A stretch of DNA of 64,000 bases from Mimachlamys varia (lineage: Eukaryota > Mollusca > Bivalvia > Pectinida > Pectinidae). Position 1 is the stretch's first letter. Each line of letters begins with the position of its first letter. The position numbers were made by a program, and so were the translations under genes. Below are positions 14,583 to 27,494 of this stretch, piece by piece. The stretch covers positions 10,054,001 to 10,118,000 of the forward strand of contig OX392534.1 of assembly GCA_947623455.1 (NCBI GenBank). The letters run 5' to 3'. The notes beneath the pieces were generated by a model. That model ran no database searches. It was not told the origin of the DNA and saw nothing but the letters and a program-made list of their open reading frames with translations.

Positions 14583-15417
14583 TCTTATTACAGTAACATG
14601 TATATTAAATTCTGATAACAGCCACAATCAGATGTAACAAACATCTCTTTTTTTGTTTTAAATCCAATTAAGTTAAAGTTGAAAAAGGAGGAAAATGCCC
14701 ACATCTCATATAAAATATCTACCACTTCTGGTTTTGTATAAGAAATTACATAATTTTGAATTCATAGTTATATATAACTATATAAATTTATAAGCACACC
14801 AATGATAATATTATAAAACATGTTGTGAACTCTCTAATCAATACTTTTTATTAAAAATTGATGATTGAGTCTCAAAACATTAAATGTAGATCTAAAATCA
14901 TCCTCAAAGCAAAGGACAAAGTAGTTTAACATATATAAAACCTGTGATACTAAAGGCCTAAAAGCTAGATGCAGGCTCCTTCAGTAGCTGCCATCCCCAG
15001 CTACCAATTCAAGCAGAAACACATGTACAGTGTATCATAAAACCAGCCACCAGTTTTTATCTGAACTTAATCAAGCAGTCAGGGTTAAACTGGTCTCCTA
15101 ATCTATCTCAGGTTACTGACAGATCATCTGTGGTTGAGATTACAAATTTTCTATTGAATTAAAACTTCAGGCATGTCTTGTTCTTGTCTTCATTATCTGG
15201 GTGGTCAAACTGTTTCTGAATAGAAAAGTACAGTATCCAACTGATGGATTGAACAAATGCTGCAACCATGTTTTACGAAAACTGAAAAATAACCAATTTA
15301 TAGTGATTTATTCATAGGTGTTGGTTTTGTACTTATGTCTCAAACATGCAAATACATGTATTGTGTTTTGATTTATACAAGTCATGTATGAAAATATGAA
15401 CATAATAACATACTTAC

Positions 15418-15466
15418 CATTTAAAACTGAAATTAATAAAAGAAGTCCAAATATATTACGCTCCAT
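15418..15466 (-). CDS. Start of a minus-strand secreted or membrane protein gene: signal-peptide exon
   Basis: Read on the minus strand, ATG at 15466-15464 opens 16 codons plus one base, then a strong donor GGTAAGTATG. The peptide is MERNIFGLLLLISVLN: a short charged start followed by a hydrophobic core, as in a signal peptide. The exon extends to 15482, where the sequence CTTACAG gives a good acceptor, leaving 16 bases of 5' UTR before the ATG. No other ATG lies in that leader. An upstream UTR exon lies at 16330-16430. Downstream exons must lie at lower coordinates, but none could be identified with confidence, so the product is unknown. Confidence 0.5.
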
Positions 15467-16329
15467 GATGATACGTTTTTGTCTGTAAGATTCTTCTTCA
15501 GTGAGTTTCTTGATGTATATCCATAAACCTATTCTGAATGATTGTCTTCTATTTTGTTCCTTTAGTTATGAAATCTGCTGTGCTCACAATATTGGTTAAA
15601 GGTTAATCTCATCCCTGCTTCGACACTGAAGAGTTTACAGTATTACTTGTGTTACTGTCCAAATCCAAACTTTCTGAGAATCAGTCCATAGTCATCAGAT
15701 TTCTGAGCCTGCCAGTTGTTATCTAGTTGAAGCCAGCAAAAGCTGATCTAAAATGTTCAATAAAGTCAATATAATTTTCTCTCAATATTTATCTAGCAAC
15801 ATGTACAATATATATCCAATCCATTTTAAATGATGAAACACTATCAGATTTAAATCGCTGAGTAATTGCCAAGTTTTAATGTAAAAATAGCATTAAAAAA
15901 CCCCAAGCCATGTTCCCTTAGAAGTTAGAGTTAGATCGTCTGTATGCTGAATACACAATACAATACACAAGCCGGCTTATTACCATAAAACATTGTATAA
16001 AAGTGTACGATTTGTATGACAATGTGAATGATATAGAAGCATGCAGATAACGTTCATAACTTAGCAAACCAAAATAACAGTATCCAATGCTAGACACATA
16101 CACTGCAAACACGAACTTGACTTTGTTATCAGTGTTTTCACATTTAGGTCCGAGGCCTACTGGCAGGAACATTAGTTTTGAAAGTTTTGCTTAATGTAAA
16201 TAATAAGAAAATCATAAACCAAAGTAATATTTACAGCAAATCATGATTTAAAGTAATGAACAGGGCCGTAATCAGATCAATGGAAAGAAAAATTGACAAA
16301 AAAGTTACAGAACCCATGTTTCTGCTTAC

Positions 16330-16430
16330 CTTCGTGAGCACAGGCACTCTAATCATTCATTCGCAGCGGATCGAGTTTCACAATCAGTAATCTCCTCAGA
16401 AACCGGAAGTACACATTCTAATCTGCCATG
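16330..16430 (-). other. Candidate 5' UTR exon of the minus-strand signal-peptide gene
   Basis: On the minus strand a GC-richer segment ends at 16330 with the donor AAG|GTAAGC. Spliced to 15482 it gives a leader for the signal-peptide exon with an intron of about 850 bp. The upstream boundary (transcription start) is a guess; no TATA box was seen. Confidence 0.4.
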
Positions 16431-17850
16431 AGTGGGACAAAACAGTGTTTTTTCATAACAATAAATATTAATTTATTTTCTTAATTATTTTGAAAATTAC
16501 AACACTACAAAGTGACACGATACATAACTGCTGTAACAAGAGACATTGGCTGAATTTCAGTAAAACGATTTAATTGTAAAGTTTAGGAAGGGAGGGTGTA
16601 TATTTGCAAGAACAGCAAATACTCTCTACGCAAAACAGAAAAACAGATAAAACATTGAAGTTTCTTTTCAAGCTAGGTAAACAAAAACAAACATTTTAAT
16701 ATTTCATAATTTTGCATTAACTGAATATTTGTCAATATTGTTTATCATGAAAAAAATACTGTTTATTTTGCCATTCGGATAGGAGAGTATGTGCTGGTTT
16801 GACACCGAAATCAAAACGTGAGAAGGAAAACAGCTGCTACTGAAGTCGATGTAACAGAATGGTTGGTATTTGAACCTTTGATGTCAGATTTTATTCTGTT
16901 TCTACTTAATGTTTTTTCTTTAAAGAATAACATTTCTCATAACAATTCAATTAATAGAGTTAAAAGTTTACCGGTTGCACATATCTGTGATGAATGGGAG
17001 ATAACCCTGCTTACACAACCTCAAATTGCTTTAGTAAAGGTCAAATTGAATTTAGTAAATAAACTTAAAAACAAGAAATACAGGCAAACATTTGAACTAT
17101 AGAGCAATAGCCAACACATGATAAATGTTATTGGCCATTTTGTTGTGATGGCGTAAGGTCCCACACTGACACAGACAGAAAATTAACACTTATGTAATTA
17201 TAATTTTAAGTTTATGATTAACAATTATATATATTTAATATATAGTGGCTATAATATGTAGCTACTAGGCTACTGCAGCCAGGAGCAGGAAGATGAGAGT
17301 AAATGTCAATATATATACACACTTAGTTAAACAGGCACAGTATCTTCTTGAAGATCTATTCAAACCCAGTTTGGAAAGTAATTCATGAATTCCCATGGAC
17401 ATTTCAAATTGCATAGACCCAACAACAATTTCGTAGACAGAATTTTTCCATCAGTGTGTCAATGAACTGCTTAAAACAGAGTGATCTGCCCTCCTTCAAC
17501 TGATGTTTGAACAGAGATTGATTTGCAACAACAAATTCAGCCAAACAAATTAGGAACTGAACAATTAACATGCAAGAGAAATGCAATTGATATGATTTGT
17601 TAAAACATTTTGGATACTTTTCGACATTCATGATCAATTAAATTGCTTAGACATCAGGTCTACTGTAATAGCATTTTGCATAGACTGACATGTTTCCAGT
17701 GGCCTCGGTCTATCAGTCTAACATTACTTTTGCACACTGCAAACCGATAAAACACCTGTTGACTTGTTAGTTGCAGTCAGGCTTAGTTATGCTAGTCAAT
17801 TGTTAAAATTTTACCTGTACAATATATGTTATGCTTACAGCTTCATAAAA

Positions 17851-17979
17851 GGTGTCAATCACCTGTTAGTGTAATGCCATACTTGTCTGTATCACTGGCA
17901 ATACGCTACCTCTGAACCATGTACTGAACAGTAGGGGTCAATTACTTGACCTGTAGAATTATCAAGTGAATTGATTATA
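17851..17979 (+). repeat. Left arm of a ~130-bp inverted-repeat pair
   Basis: Begins GGTGTCAATCACCTGTTA and matches the reverse complement of 21381-21510 over nearly its full length, including the stretch CTGTATCACTGGCAATACGC. With the right arm it would bound a 3.66-kb element. The outermost bases are clean but no target duplication is evident. Confidence 0.8.
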
Positions 17980-18049
17980 TTTAAATGATTCAAAAGGGGC
18001 CCAGCTGTAATGAATATATAGTACATAGACCACCAGGCTTGAGAGCCAA

Positions 18050-18807
18050 CAGGGGTCGACAATAACTTTTTTTGCACTTGTCCCTTTGGAAAAGTAGCAG
18101 TTTTTCTCACTTGTCCGAATGAAATAATAACTTGTCCCCTTTTGATGGTACTTTTTAACATTTGTGTGACATGCAAATTAAAAAATTGCAATGTCAGAGA
18201 TTATAATAACAACTATAAAATAGTTGACATTTATTTGTGTTTAACTAGTTTTAAGAATTACATATTAATGTATTAGGACATGTTAGTGAACTACTACAAT
18301 CAAAAGTAATCAATTTACAAGTGACTGAACTCGAATAAAATTATACTCATGTAATGATAAACTTTGTCTTTTGTTACTTTTACATTGTTCATTTGAGATT
18401 GTAGAACCATTCCAGTAGAAAAATTATAAGGCCTTCCCCTATGCCTGCTACTAACTGTCTTGAACTTAAACCAAGTCATCAAAAATGGCTTCAACATGAA
18501 GATGATCATAATCTGACTGCAAATTATAGTATTGTTAATACTTGCTAATTATAATCTAGCACTGATTCAGGTTTTAAGTAGTTCTTGTTCAAGCTAAAGA
18601 TTATCTGTCCATGCTAGTACTCATGATGATGTAACACACGTGATGCACTAATAGAGAACCTAGGAGTATCAGCCACTGACACTGTCTTACTTTCACTTTC
18701 GTCTGTATAGAAAATTCATTTTTCCAAGAATACTGAAATTTTCTAGTTTGTTTTTTCTCATATTCCATTATTTCACCACTTATTTGACGTGTTGCTAACT
18801 AAGCCAA

Positions 18808-18845
<38 letters not shown>

Positions 18846-19257
18846 TCCATGCAGTAGCCATTTTCAGACCTTTGTCCTAATTCATCGGCGTCAATGCAGT
18901 GCTTGACAAATTCACATTCTTAAGCATTTCTATTTCAAACACATCAGTGAGATCGATTGCATATTTTTGGAAGTCCTTGGAACTTCAGGTGTTATTTATA
19001 TATATAGAGTTCTGAATTATACTACTTTCGTTGCATAACAACACTTTTGATTTACTCGTTTCACAAGTTTACACATATACACAAGAGTGTAAACATTTTT
19101 ACCGTGAATATTAAATGAATGTTGATTTCAGAATGAAAATAAACAACACAAAGACAATATAGTTGTTACTTGTCCCATGGGACAAGTGTTTTAATCGTTT
19201 CACTTGTCCGATCAGCAGTTTTGTCTGGTACCGGACAAGCGTTAATGCCGATCCCTG
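18050..19257. mobile_element. 1.2-kb CAGGG-ended element with ACTTGTCC motifs, nested
   Basis: The left end is CAGGGGTCGACAATAAC, then GCACTTGTCC; the right end, reverse-complemented, is CAGGGATCGGCATTAACGC, then TTGTCC. There is no coding capacity. It sits inside the larger inverted-repeat unit 17851-21510, so it probably inserted later. Its ends resemble those of 14191-14582. hAT-like ancestry is inference; flanking duplications are not seen. Confidence 0.55.
18811..18842. repeat. (TA)n microsatellite
   Basis: An uninterrupted TA run of about 16 units inside the nested element. Confidence 0.95.
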
Positions 19258-20817
19258 TATCATGAAACACAATGACTTAACTAAATCATTATTGCTGGCC
19301 CACTCGAGTAAACTGGGTTCTTTTCGCTATTTATTTATTCCGTAAGATAGTAAAACACATGAAATGATTAACGCCGCTGATTTTACATCACTGGTAATGT
19401 TAACGATACACATCTAATACATATGTACATGCATGTTCAGGTTAGTATTTTCATGTCAATCACACTCTGTCAACACATGGACGATTCTACAAAATTGCAA
19501 GCAATCATCCTTCCTCACACATCTGAAAAAACGTCGCCTCATACTCTTTTAATTTCGTTCTAGCAAGAAAACATGTAAATTTATGGAAACCGCTATGAAT
19601 GTCGATGCTAAGTGTTTAAAACATGCAACGTACAATCTGTAGCACCTTGAGCATGGATTTCACTGATGATTAACGATTAATAAAATGTACTCAAAACAAA
19701 AATAAAATGTTTTGTTTCCTGTAACATGTTTTAAAAAAAATGAGGAACTGTAGCAATGTATTGTAGATAATATGATATCTATAATAATAAAGCTTATAGT
19801 TTAAGAGAACTATCTTGAAATTCAGTTAAACAGTGCTTCCTTTAAATTTTGCCAAAAAGTGGACAGACAAGATAAGTAAGGATATGGTTATTAAGAATAA
19901 TAAAACAATTAAACTTTGATTTTGTTTATCAAACATTGCTAATCTATAAGAATATATACCAATCAGTTAATTTTGCCTATTCCCCCAGTGTTCAACTTTT
20001 TCAAGTTATATCAAATAACCTCAAAAATCAGACATCGCAAAAAGTGATGAGGTCATATACCGCCATGTTTGGCACGGTATTTGATAATCAAACTTCTGAT
20101 TGGTTGAAGTTGTTTAGATGTGAAAGTTATGCACAGGGTTGTGTTTTTTGCAAAACCATTTGAATTTCATCATAATTAATACCAAATCATTGTGTAAGAC
20201 TTATGAATCGTATATGTATCTTTAGAAAGTGCACACATTTTTTCGGTATGTACCCATATAACCCTCAAAAAAATTGTGGTAATTCCTTAAATGTTTCCAC
20301 TTGTAATCCATTCATTGTTCAGTCTGTATAATGTATACGTAGTACAGGCTGTCATAGCCAATATGATATATTTATCCTCGGTATCCACTATCCAGGAGTC
20401 CTCACCTACCGGTACCCTATTTACATACCTGTCCTGGAATATGTTTTAGCAAAACAGAAGGCTCTATTTGCCCCAACTTGTTGAATCACAATAGTCTCCT
20501 TGCCTTATCTTTGATGTACATTTGTACATACGTCAAAAGAATTTCGCAGGTCACATAACAGTTTTGACAGAAGTTGAAGGTGGTTGACAGTACTCCTGTG
20601 TAATCTTTAAAGGGCAGGTATTAGCCTAGTGATTGGTCAGGATTTTTCACCTGAGACCCAATCAAACTGCCATCTTTATGCCTTTAGTTTTTATATGTCA
20701 TATTTCCAGGGACCAATGTAGCAAGAGTATGTCCTGTGAGCATGAACACATAACCTCTGGATATTGAGAACGATATAGACATGTTCACTTTTGGAAAAAT
20801 TTCTCAGTGATAATTAC

Positions 20818-20980
20818 TTTCTCTGGGACCTCAATCAATATTCAGTAAATTTGGTTGCACAAAATTAATAAAAAAAAATTGTAAAATTTCAGAAAAATTT
20901 GCTTTCTCTGGGACCTCAATCAATATTCAGAAAATTTGGTTGCACAAAATTAATAAAATTTCAGAAAGATGAAATTAAAA
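20818..20980. repeat. ~83-bp direct duplication
   Basis: The segment starting TTTCTCTGGGACCTCAATCA occurs at 20818 and again at 20901, with about 55 bp nearly identical, followed by an A-rich spacer and TTTCAGAAA. Confidence 0.8.
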
Positions 20981-21380
20981 GTCCATTTTCATTTTAATGT
21001 TGTGTCAATTTCTTTATATTCTCCAAAACTTTTGTGCAAGCTTAAGGTGATAGGTTTAGCAAGTTTTTGCTATACAATGTGCCTAAAGTACATCTTAGGA
21101 AAACTACAAAGTCTTATGTTGTATATGGAACTGTTTTAGCTCAAGTTTGTAATATTTATAGCATAGAATAGATTACCTCCCTTCCACTGTATGCAAGCCT
21201 GCTAGAAATAAGTTGTTTTGAGAAACTAGTCTAAAATTTGTGGTACATTTGTACATTGATACTGCGGTTACTTTTCACTTGTCACTTACATCATTCCCCT
21301 TGAAGTTTACATATCTTGTAGTAAATCAAATATCTCAGGTCTATAGGTCTGGTTCTAATGTCCCATGACATGCTACGATT

Positions 21381-21510
21381 GTATAATCAGTTCACTTGAT
21401 AATTCTACAGGTAAAGTAATTAACCCCCTACTGCATGTTCAGTACATGGTTCAGAGGTAGCGTATTGCCAGTGATACAGACAATAACAACATTAACAGGT
21501 GATTGACACC
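21381..21510 (-). repeat. Right arm of the ~130-bp inverted-repeat pair
   Basis: Reverse complement of 17851-17979 with scattered substitutions and a few small insertions. It ends TAACAGGTGATTGACACC, mirroring the left end. Confidence 0.8.
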
Positions 21511-22419
21511 TCAGTGAAGCTGAGTAGATTTACTAGTAATAATGTGATTTGGTACCTCGTTGGGCTGAAATCCCTTCCCACTGGTGACCTAGCTGTTAGT
21601 CACTGGATATAATTGTTTTATGTGTGGTAGACCTGACCGGTTTCATAGGTGTTAAACTTCGAAAAACTCCAATGAGAAAGATCTCCCTCATTCCACATTT
21701 CCAATGAGGGAGAAAGTGCGTGAAATGCGACTGAAACTGCATTGTTCATTTTATGTATCAAAATAACTTTTAAAAAGTATTCATTTGATCCAGACATACC
21801 TGTTATGGTCATTACTCATACCCTGCAGTAAATAGGAGATCATTTGACCACAGGCTGTAGATTTTGAATTTGTGTGAGTTTGGACTTGGACGAGGGAGAT
21901 TTCGAGGGAGATAGGTAAATTTTGGTCAAAATGAGGGAGTCTCCTGCGTAATGAAGGAGAGTTAACGGGTATGCGTTTTTGTTTTTTAATGAAACGTCAT
22001 GTCTTAATATTAGTATCAAAGGAAAATGATTGTTTCCATCATTAACAAGTGTTGTAAATTGTTCTCATTGCCTTATTGAGTGATAGAGGGGAAGCAACTC
22101 ATGCTGACTTAAGAATTTAAAGTAAGATTTTTTCCAAAAGATTTCAACTCATGTTATTTGATGGTGTTGTGGTAAAGTCATTTCACAAACTAAAAAGAGT
22201 TTCTTGTTTATATAGTAGGCCTGTTATTCAGTGTTTAAATCTTAAAAAGAAGAACTTAATGCTGACAATATAAAGACTGACTGTTGCATTGTGTCATAAG
22301 ATAAAATTTGTATCAGGCATGTTCAGCAAATTTATTGTCCAGCAAAGAATACTTAACTTGGCTTCTTAAATGGTCATAGGGGTTAAGTTTGTAAAAACAA
22401 CTTTTAAAAAGATCTTCTT

Positions 22420-23095
22420 TTTAACCAGAACCAACACAGAGTACTGGTATAAATTGGGCTGGTAGATACCTCACATGAATTCCTATAAAGATTCTGCAAG
22501 CATTGAAATGAACTTGACCTACATTCAGAGTCACAGGGTTTATGTATAAAAAAACTTTTAAATAATCTGAAGAACCAGAGCTAGAGTAATGATACTTGGT
22601 CAGAAGATACATGCATAAAGTTTCCTCAATTAAATAACCTTGACCTACCTTCACCTTGAAGGTAGATGCATGGGTACGTGTGTTAAAATATGTAAAAATG
22701 TTAAATAACCTTCATCAATGATCAGAAGGCGAAAGTAATGATTCTTGTCCAGAAGGTACAGAGCATGGTGTACTTAAACATTTCCTCAAATAAACGGGTT
22801 TAATATACATGTAGATTTTTTTTTTCACTCTAAATAACCAGAAGGTTTAGACTAAATTATTGATACTTGGCCATTAGGTACCTAGGACAAAGTTCATTAA
22901 AAGTAGAAGAAAAAAAATCTTGACCTACACATTCAAGGTCATATGGGTAAAACATCTAAAAAAAGATGAATCAACTTCTTCTGATTAGCATTCTTATCCA
23001 ATCTAGAAGAGTCAGCATTTATTTACGGAAATGTCTTTGCAAAGTACTTTCACAAATATCCAGATGAGCAAAGCAGGACCTCTGGGCCTCTTTTT
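22420..23095. repeat. Degenerate ~110-bp tandem repeat ending in a GGGCCTCT motif
   Basis: Loose repeats carry CTTGACCTACATTCA, GATACTTGGTCAGAAGRTAC and AAATAACC-type segments, ending CAGGACCTCTGGGCCTC. The ending resembles the 3' end of a repeat common in bivalve genomes whose 5' hairpin looks like the one at 60776 (from memory, not searched). The copy is old. Confidence 0.4.
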
Positions 23096-24875
23096 AAACA
23101 TTTTATATCTATAATGATGAATAATCAAAGGGTAATAATATACACTATTACCATGCATTTGTATAAATTTATATTACCAATTGCAAGTTGTGCTGTTTTC
23201 TTTGTAATATTTTACAGAATTTCAGAAAGTCATATTGTTAAATGCAAATCAAAGGATGTATTTATATACATGGGTATGTGTGCTAGAATTTTGTCAGATC
23301 ATGTTGTTAATGTTCATGCATAGGTGGGATGTTAAACTTGCAGACTACTTGGAAGGTAATATGATCAGTTCATGGCCAAATTTATTTTTGAAAATGCATT
23401 TAAATCTGTGTTTATTTAGCTGTCTAAGTCTTGATATACTATACATCAGGTATGTGGTCAGTCTCGCCATTCCAGGGAATAGGAAAGGTTACATGTAATT
23501 GTTGTTGTCACAAGTTGATGGACCGTGATATTTTACTCCGGATTTCCGTGTGTGGTTACAGCTTATAGAACAGAATCAGGATGTGTTCTATAAAGCTATC
23601 AATAGGCAGGGTTATACACTCTCAGTATAAGACACGTTTAAATGTCAGTGACGTACATGTGTTTAATTGGTGTGTATATCACTTCATATCACTTCAACTT
23701 TACTTATATATAGAGGACACCTTTCTGTTGGTATTCCACGTCATCAACATTGACTACAAAAACCTGTAAGAGTGGGCGAGTGTCTATAATGATATGTACA
23801 CATTGATACTACCGTAATCACATCCCTCTGAAGTGCTTCAAAAGAAACGAACAATTTTCAGAAGCTGTCTCTTTAATCAACACAACAAAATCTATATAAA
23901 GTATTCGCAACAGTAACTTGACTTTCTTTCTTAAATAAAAATCTTTAAATAGTATATATATAAAGTTGAGATTATTTCATCAAGCAATATATATTGCTTC
24001 TGATCCAAAAGCCTTATCTTACACCACCTGAAGCTTAAGATTTCCTGTACTCTGGTATACTGCTAAAAACTGAAGCAATTATAACATACATGAATAATGA
24101 TTTCCGTTCCTTATAATAAATAACTCAAACAGAAACTAAATGAACTAGAAGTTTTTCTTTATTTTTCAGTGTGTGAGATCTTCAAAAACAAAATTTTCAT
24201 TTTACACTCCCTTCACTTTGACTCCCAAATTTTCTATGAGCCCACACAAAATCAGATGTTTTTAACATAATACAATTTGCAACTGACCTTAAATTATCTC
24301 CCTGCAAAATATTAGCCTTATCACTGATAGGCCGCAGAAAAACCCAAATTGGCACCCTTCCTTTTTCTGAAATTGGAAACAATTAATAATGTCACACATC
24401 ATGAGTAGTACCCATATATATATGCTTTCTTATTTTTGAGTGCCCCCTTTAATGGAACCAATTTTTAGGTGCCCTGGGCGCTAATTAATGTGAATATGGT
24501 ATTGAAACGTTACTATACCCAGGTAATGAAAAGTTGAAGTGCAATACTCCACTGTCCCCACAGACTGTGTGAGACAGGGATCCATCATAAAAGATTACTT
24601 TCTGTAGCTAACGAGACATACACAGTGGACTTACACATATAACAGGTATATGAACACTAACATCACCAATTCTGTTAACCTGGCTATGTGTAAACTACTT
24701 TTAGTCAGTTTTTAAAAAGTGGACAGGTTATATTTAATAAGGTGTACATGGCTATAAGATATGTATTCTCAGGGACATACAAAATGTACACAGTTTTTCA
24801 AACCTGAGTACCTTCTGGTCAATTTAAAATAGCTGATCAGTGTAGAAGAATCATTGATTCTGTTAGGTTTATATA

Positions 24876-26038
24876 CCGTATTTTACCGGGAATAAGCCCC
24901 CTCCCACGAATAAGCCCCCTCCCCACTTTGGCAAAAGTTCTTGGAACAGGGTGGGAGCCTGGGAATAAGCCCCCACCCTAAATTTTGTCTTTCTCTCAAT
25001 AAAAAGCATGTTACTTTCTTTTTAATTTTGTATCTGAACATAAAATATATCAAACTGTGTGCAAAAAAAAAAAAATCTATAAGGCTAAACTTGAAATAAA
25101 ACATTGTTATGCTGGTGTTAAGAACGCCATACTTTCATGTTTGAACTGGTTGTGCATTTTGCAAACTTTGAACAAAAACGAAATATTATTCTTGTACTTG
25201 ATCCATTATATGCAAGTCTATTGAAAAAGAAAATAAAGAAAATATATTTTGTAGTGATAAAGCAAAAGAAAATTCATTTTGAAGTAGTTTTTTTGCCAAG
25301 TAGTTTGTTTCAAATCTAACCTTTCTGTCAATATCAGTTCGTTAAAAATTGTCATTCTGAAATTTGTATCAACCGGCTCTCTGAGAAAACAAGATGGCTG
25401 CCTTCAGATGGCCTTAGCGTTTTTTGGAAGACTTTTATCCATAAATACATGTCTCTTGCTCTTAATGCTTCCAGACTCAATGCAGATAAGTTGGTTTGTT
25501 GTTTTTGTATGATTCATGCATTGGTTTTGTGTTAATTTTACCTTGTTTACTCAAATTTCTTCAGCTATCTACTGCCTTGCAGGCCTATCACAAATCTCGT
25601 AATGGCAGTAGCCAAACAACAAGCAGTCTTATTGTCATGATATTAATTCCTTTTACACATCTGAATGTTATTATTGTATCTTAATGAATACTTATTAACT
25701 TATAAATGAAAATTCATTCAAGATGATGCTTGATAAATTGAATTATCTAAACCAATTGCTAATAGAAAATCTGTTAACAGCACCAATCAATCGGTGAATG
25801 GCATCATTTTTGTAGTGACTGTTTTTAAATATTCTGAATGTAAATTGCTATTTTAACAAAACAAACAACTAGAAATACATTACTGGTATAGTGTGGACTG
25901 AGTTCCTAGATCAAAACAGTAGAATATCCAAAATGGCGGACTTATGTGAACAGGGGTGTATTCGGGAATAAGACCCCTCCCTACTTTTGATCAATTATTT
26001 TTCTCAGGGGGTGGGGGCTTATTCCCGGTCAAATACGG
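24876..26038. mobile_element. 1.16-kb non-autonomous DNA transposon, TA-flanked
   Basis: Both ends are flanked by TA. The left end is CCGTATTTTACCGGGAATAA, then GCCCCCTCCC; the right end, reverse-complemented, is CCGTATTTGACCGGGAATAA, then GCCCCCACCC. The inverted repeats therefore match over about 30 bp. Internal echoes of GGGAATAAGCCCCC occur near both ends. There is no transposase reading frame. TA flanks suggest the Tc1/mariner-like superfamily (inference). The terminal CCGTA resembles that of the element at 54763-55948. Confidence 0.8.
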
Positions 26039-26066
26039 TACATAAATATATATATCAGATATGTGT

Positions 26067-26240
26067 GATATATCACAGACAAGTGTTGTTACCTGTTTCC
26101 ACTGATCTGTTAGATATAGGTACACACATTAGTGATATATCACAGACAAGTGTTGTTACCTGTTTCCACTGATCTGTTAGATATAGGTACACACATTAGT
26201 GATATATCACAGACAAGTGTTGTTACCTGTTTCCACAGAT
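26067..26240. repeat. 67-bp tandem repeat, ~2.6 copies
   Basis: Units start GATATATCACAGACAAGTGT at 26067, 26134 and 26201. The first two are almost identical, indicating a recent duplication. Confidence 0.9.
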
Positions 26241-27099
26241 TTGTTCAGTTATTGGCTGTCTTTAAAGGTTTTTTGATTATTTTGATATATTGTATAATGT
26301 TGATATTGTTACGTGGAGAGACAACCTTGCATAACAATATGAAGAAATTACAAACCAGGTCAACTGGTTCGGACATTTTGGCGCGTGGTAACATCCTGGC
26401 GCCATAACCTAGAGGTCTCATGTTTGTGCCCGGCTCATCTCACTATCTTCATTTCTGCTCTTTGTTGTAAAATATTGTTAATTTCCCAGGTCGGGATGTT
26501 ATATATATACAAAAATGTACTAAATATCACAATGATAATTTCTTAATTATAATTACAGCCCCTGGTACCCGATTAAATGTTACGTCGTGACGGATCTGTT
26601 TGATTTGTATGCCTACGTCAGGTTCTATATGCTGTCATGTTTCGAAACAATATTCCCTTATTAAAGACATGTGACAATGGGAGAGAACTGACTGTACGTT
26701 GTATGCAGATATTTAGATTGTTATGATAGGTTTTGAGTGACTTCATTGTCTGAAGGGTTTGGATAAAACTTCATAAATGAGTTGAACATCAGATAATACC
26801 CCAAACAATTTGGTGTTTTAAGGTGCAAAGACTAGGGTCAACATTTCTATTTTGATAACAGACATTTTTCTTATGTGACTCTATGAAAATTTCATTCCTG
26901 TATAGATTTTGTTAACAATTTTAAATTCAATGAATACATTGTCATTGGGTTTGGTTACTTCTAAGGACTTTGACTTGTATATTTACAAAGAAAGGAAAAG
27001 ATATTTTAGTGGATCAAAATCATGTCATCATCCAGGTATAAAAACAATTAGTAGATTTTATAATTTTGGGATAAAAGTTGGCTGTGCTGTTTGGTATCA

Positions 27100-27395
27100 A
27101 TTGCTGACTCCTCTGTGCACAGTTTAATGGCCCCCTGAGGCCGCTGCTGTTTTACATTACTAGATCACTCTAGAGTATAACAATTAATATTGGGTGCTCA
27201 AGTGACCGGTCTAAGTTTCTAGTCATTTCCTGCCCTTGGCTATTATCTATGAGGTACAACATGTACAGATGTACTGTACTTGTGTGTTGTTGACTATCGC
27301 TATAAGGTGTCAATCATGACCGAGGTCAAGAGTGGGTGTGGCTGTCAACTAGTTAACGTTGTTGTCCTACAACACACATCTTACTTCCTCATATG
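27100..27395 (+). promoter_or_regulatory. Candidate ALAS promoter region (inferred)
   Basis: Immediately upstream of the candidate first exon the sequence is richer in GC than its surroundings. It contains GGGTGTGGC (a KLF/CACCC-like site), TGACCGAGGTCA (two nuclear-receptor-like half sites) and AGTTAACG. No TATA box is evident. All of these are short strings that could occur by chance; the assignment depends on the exon at 27395-27494 being real. Confidence 0.2.
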
Positions 27396-27494
27396 ATATA
27401 GCTGTCCAGAGCCGCTAACCTTATATTATCACACTGCAATACTGTCAATAGTAACAAGGATCAAGACTGCTTCACTATATTAGCTGCTGTGAAA
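27395..27494 (+). other. Candidate first (non-coding) exon of ALAS
   Basis: The segment ends with a strong donor, GAAA|GTAAGTAA at 27495. It has no ATG across the proposed exon and lies in the right order before the two further ATG-free exons at 31984 and 33611. The start is arbitrary. Joining to ALAS is inference; it could belong to another transcript. Confidence 0.3.

Noticed and set aside
16818..17102. 94-codon plus-strand open frame
   Set aside because: Begins without an ATG, has no recognisable domain or splice context, and composition matches the surrounding AT-rich DNA.
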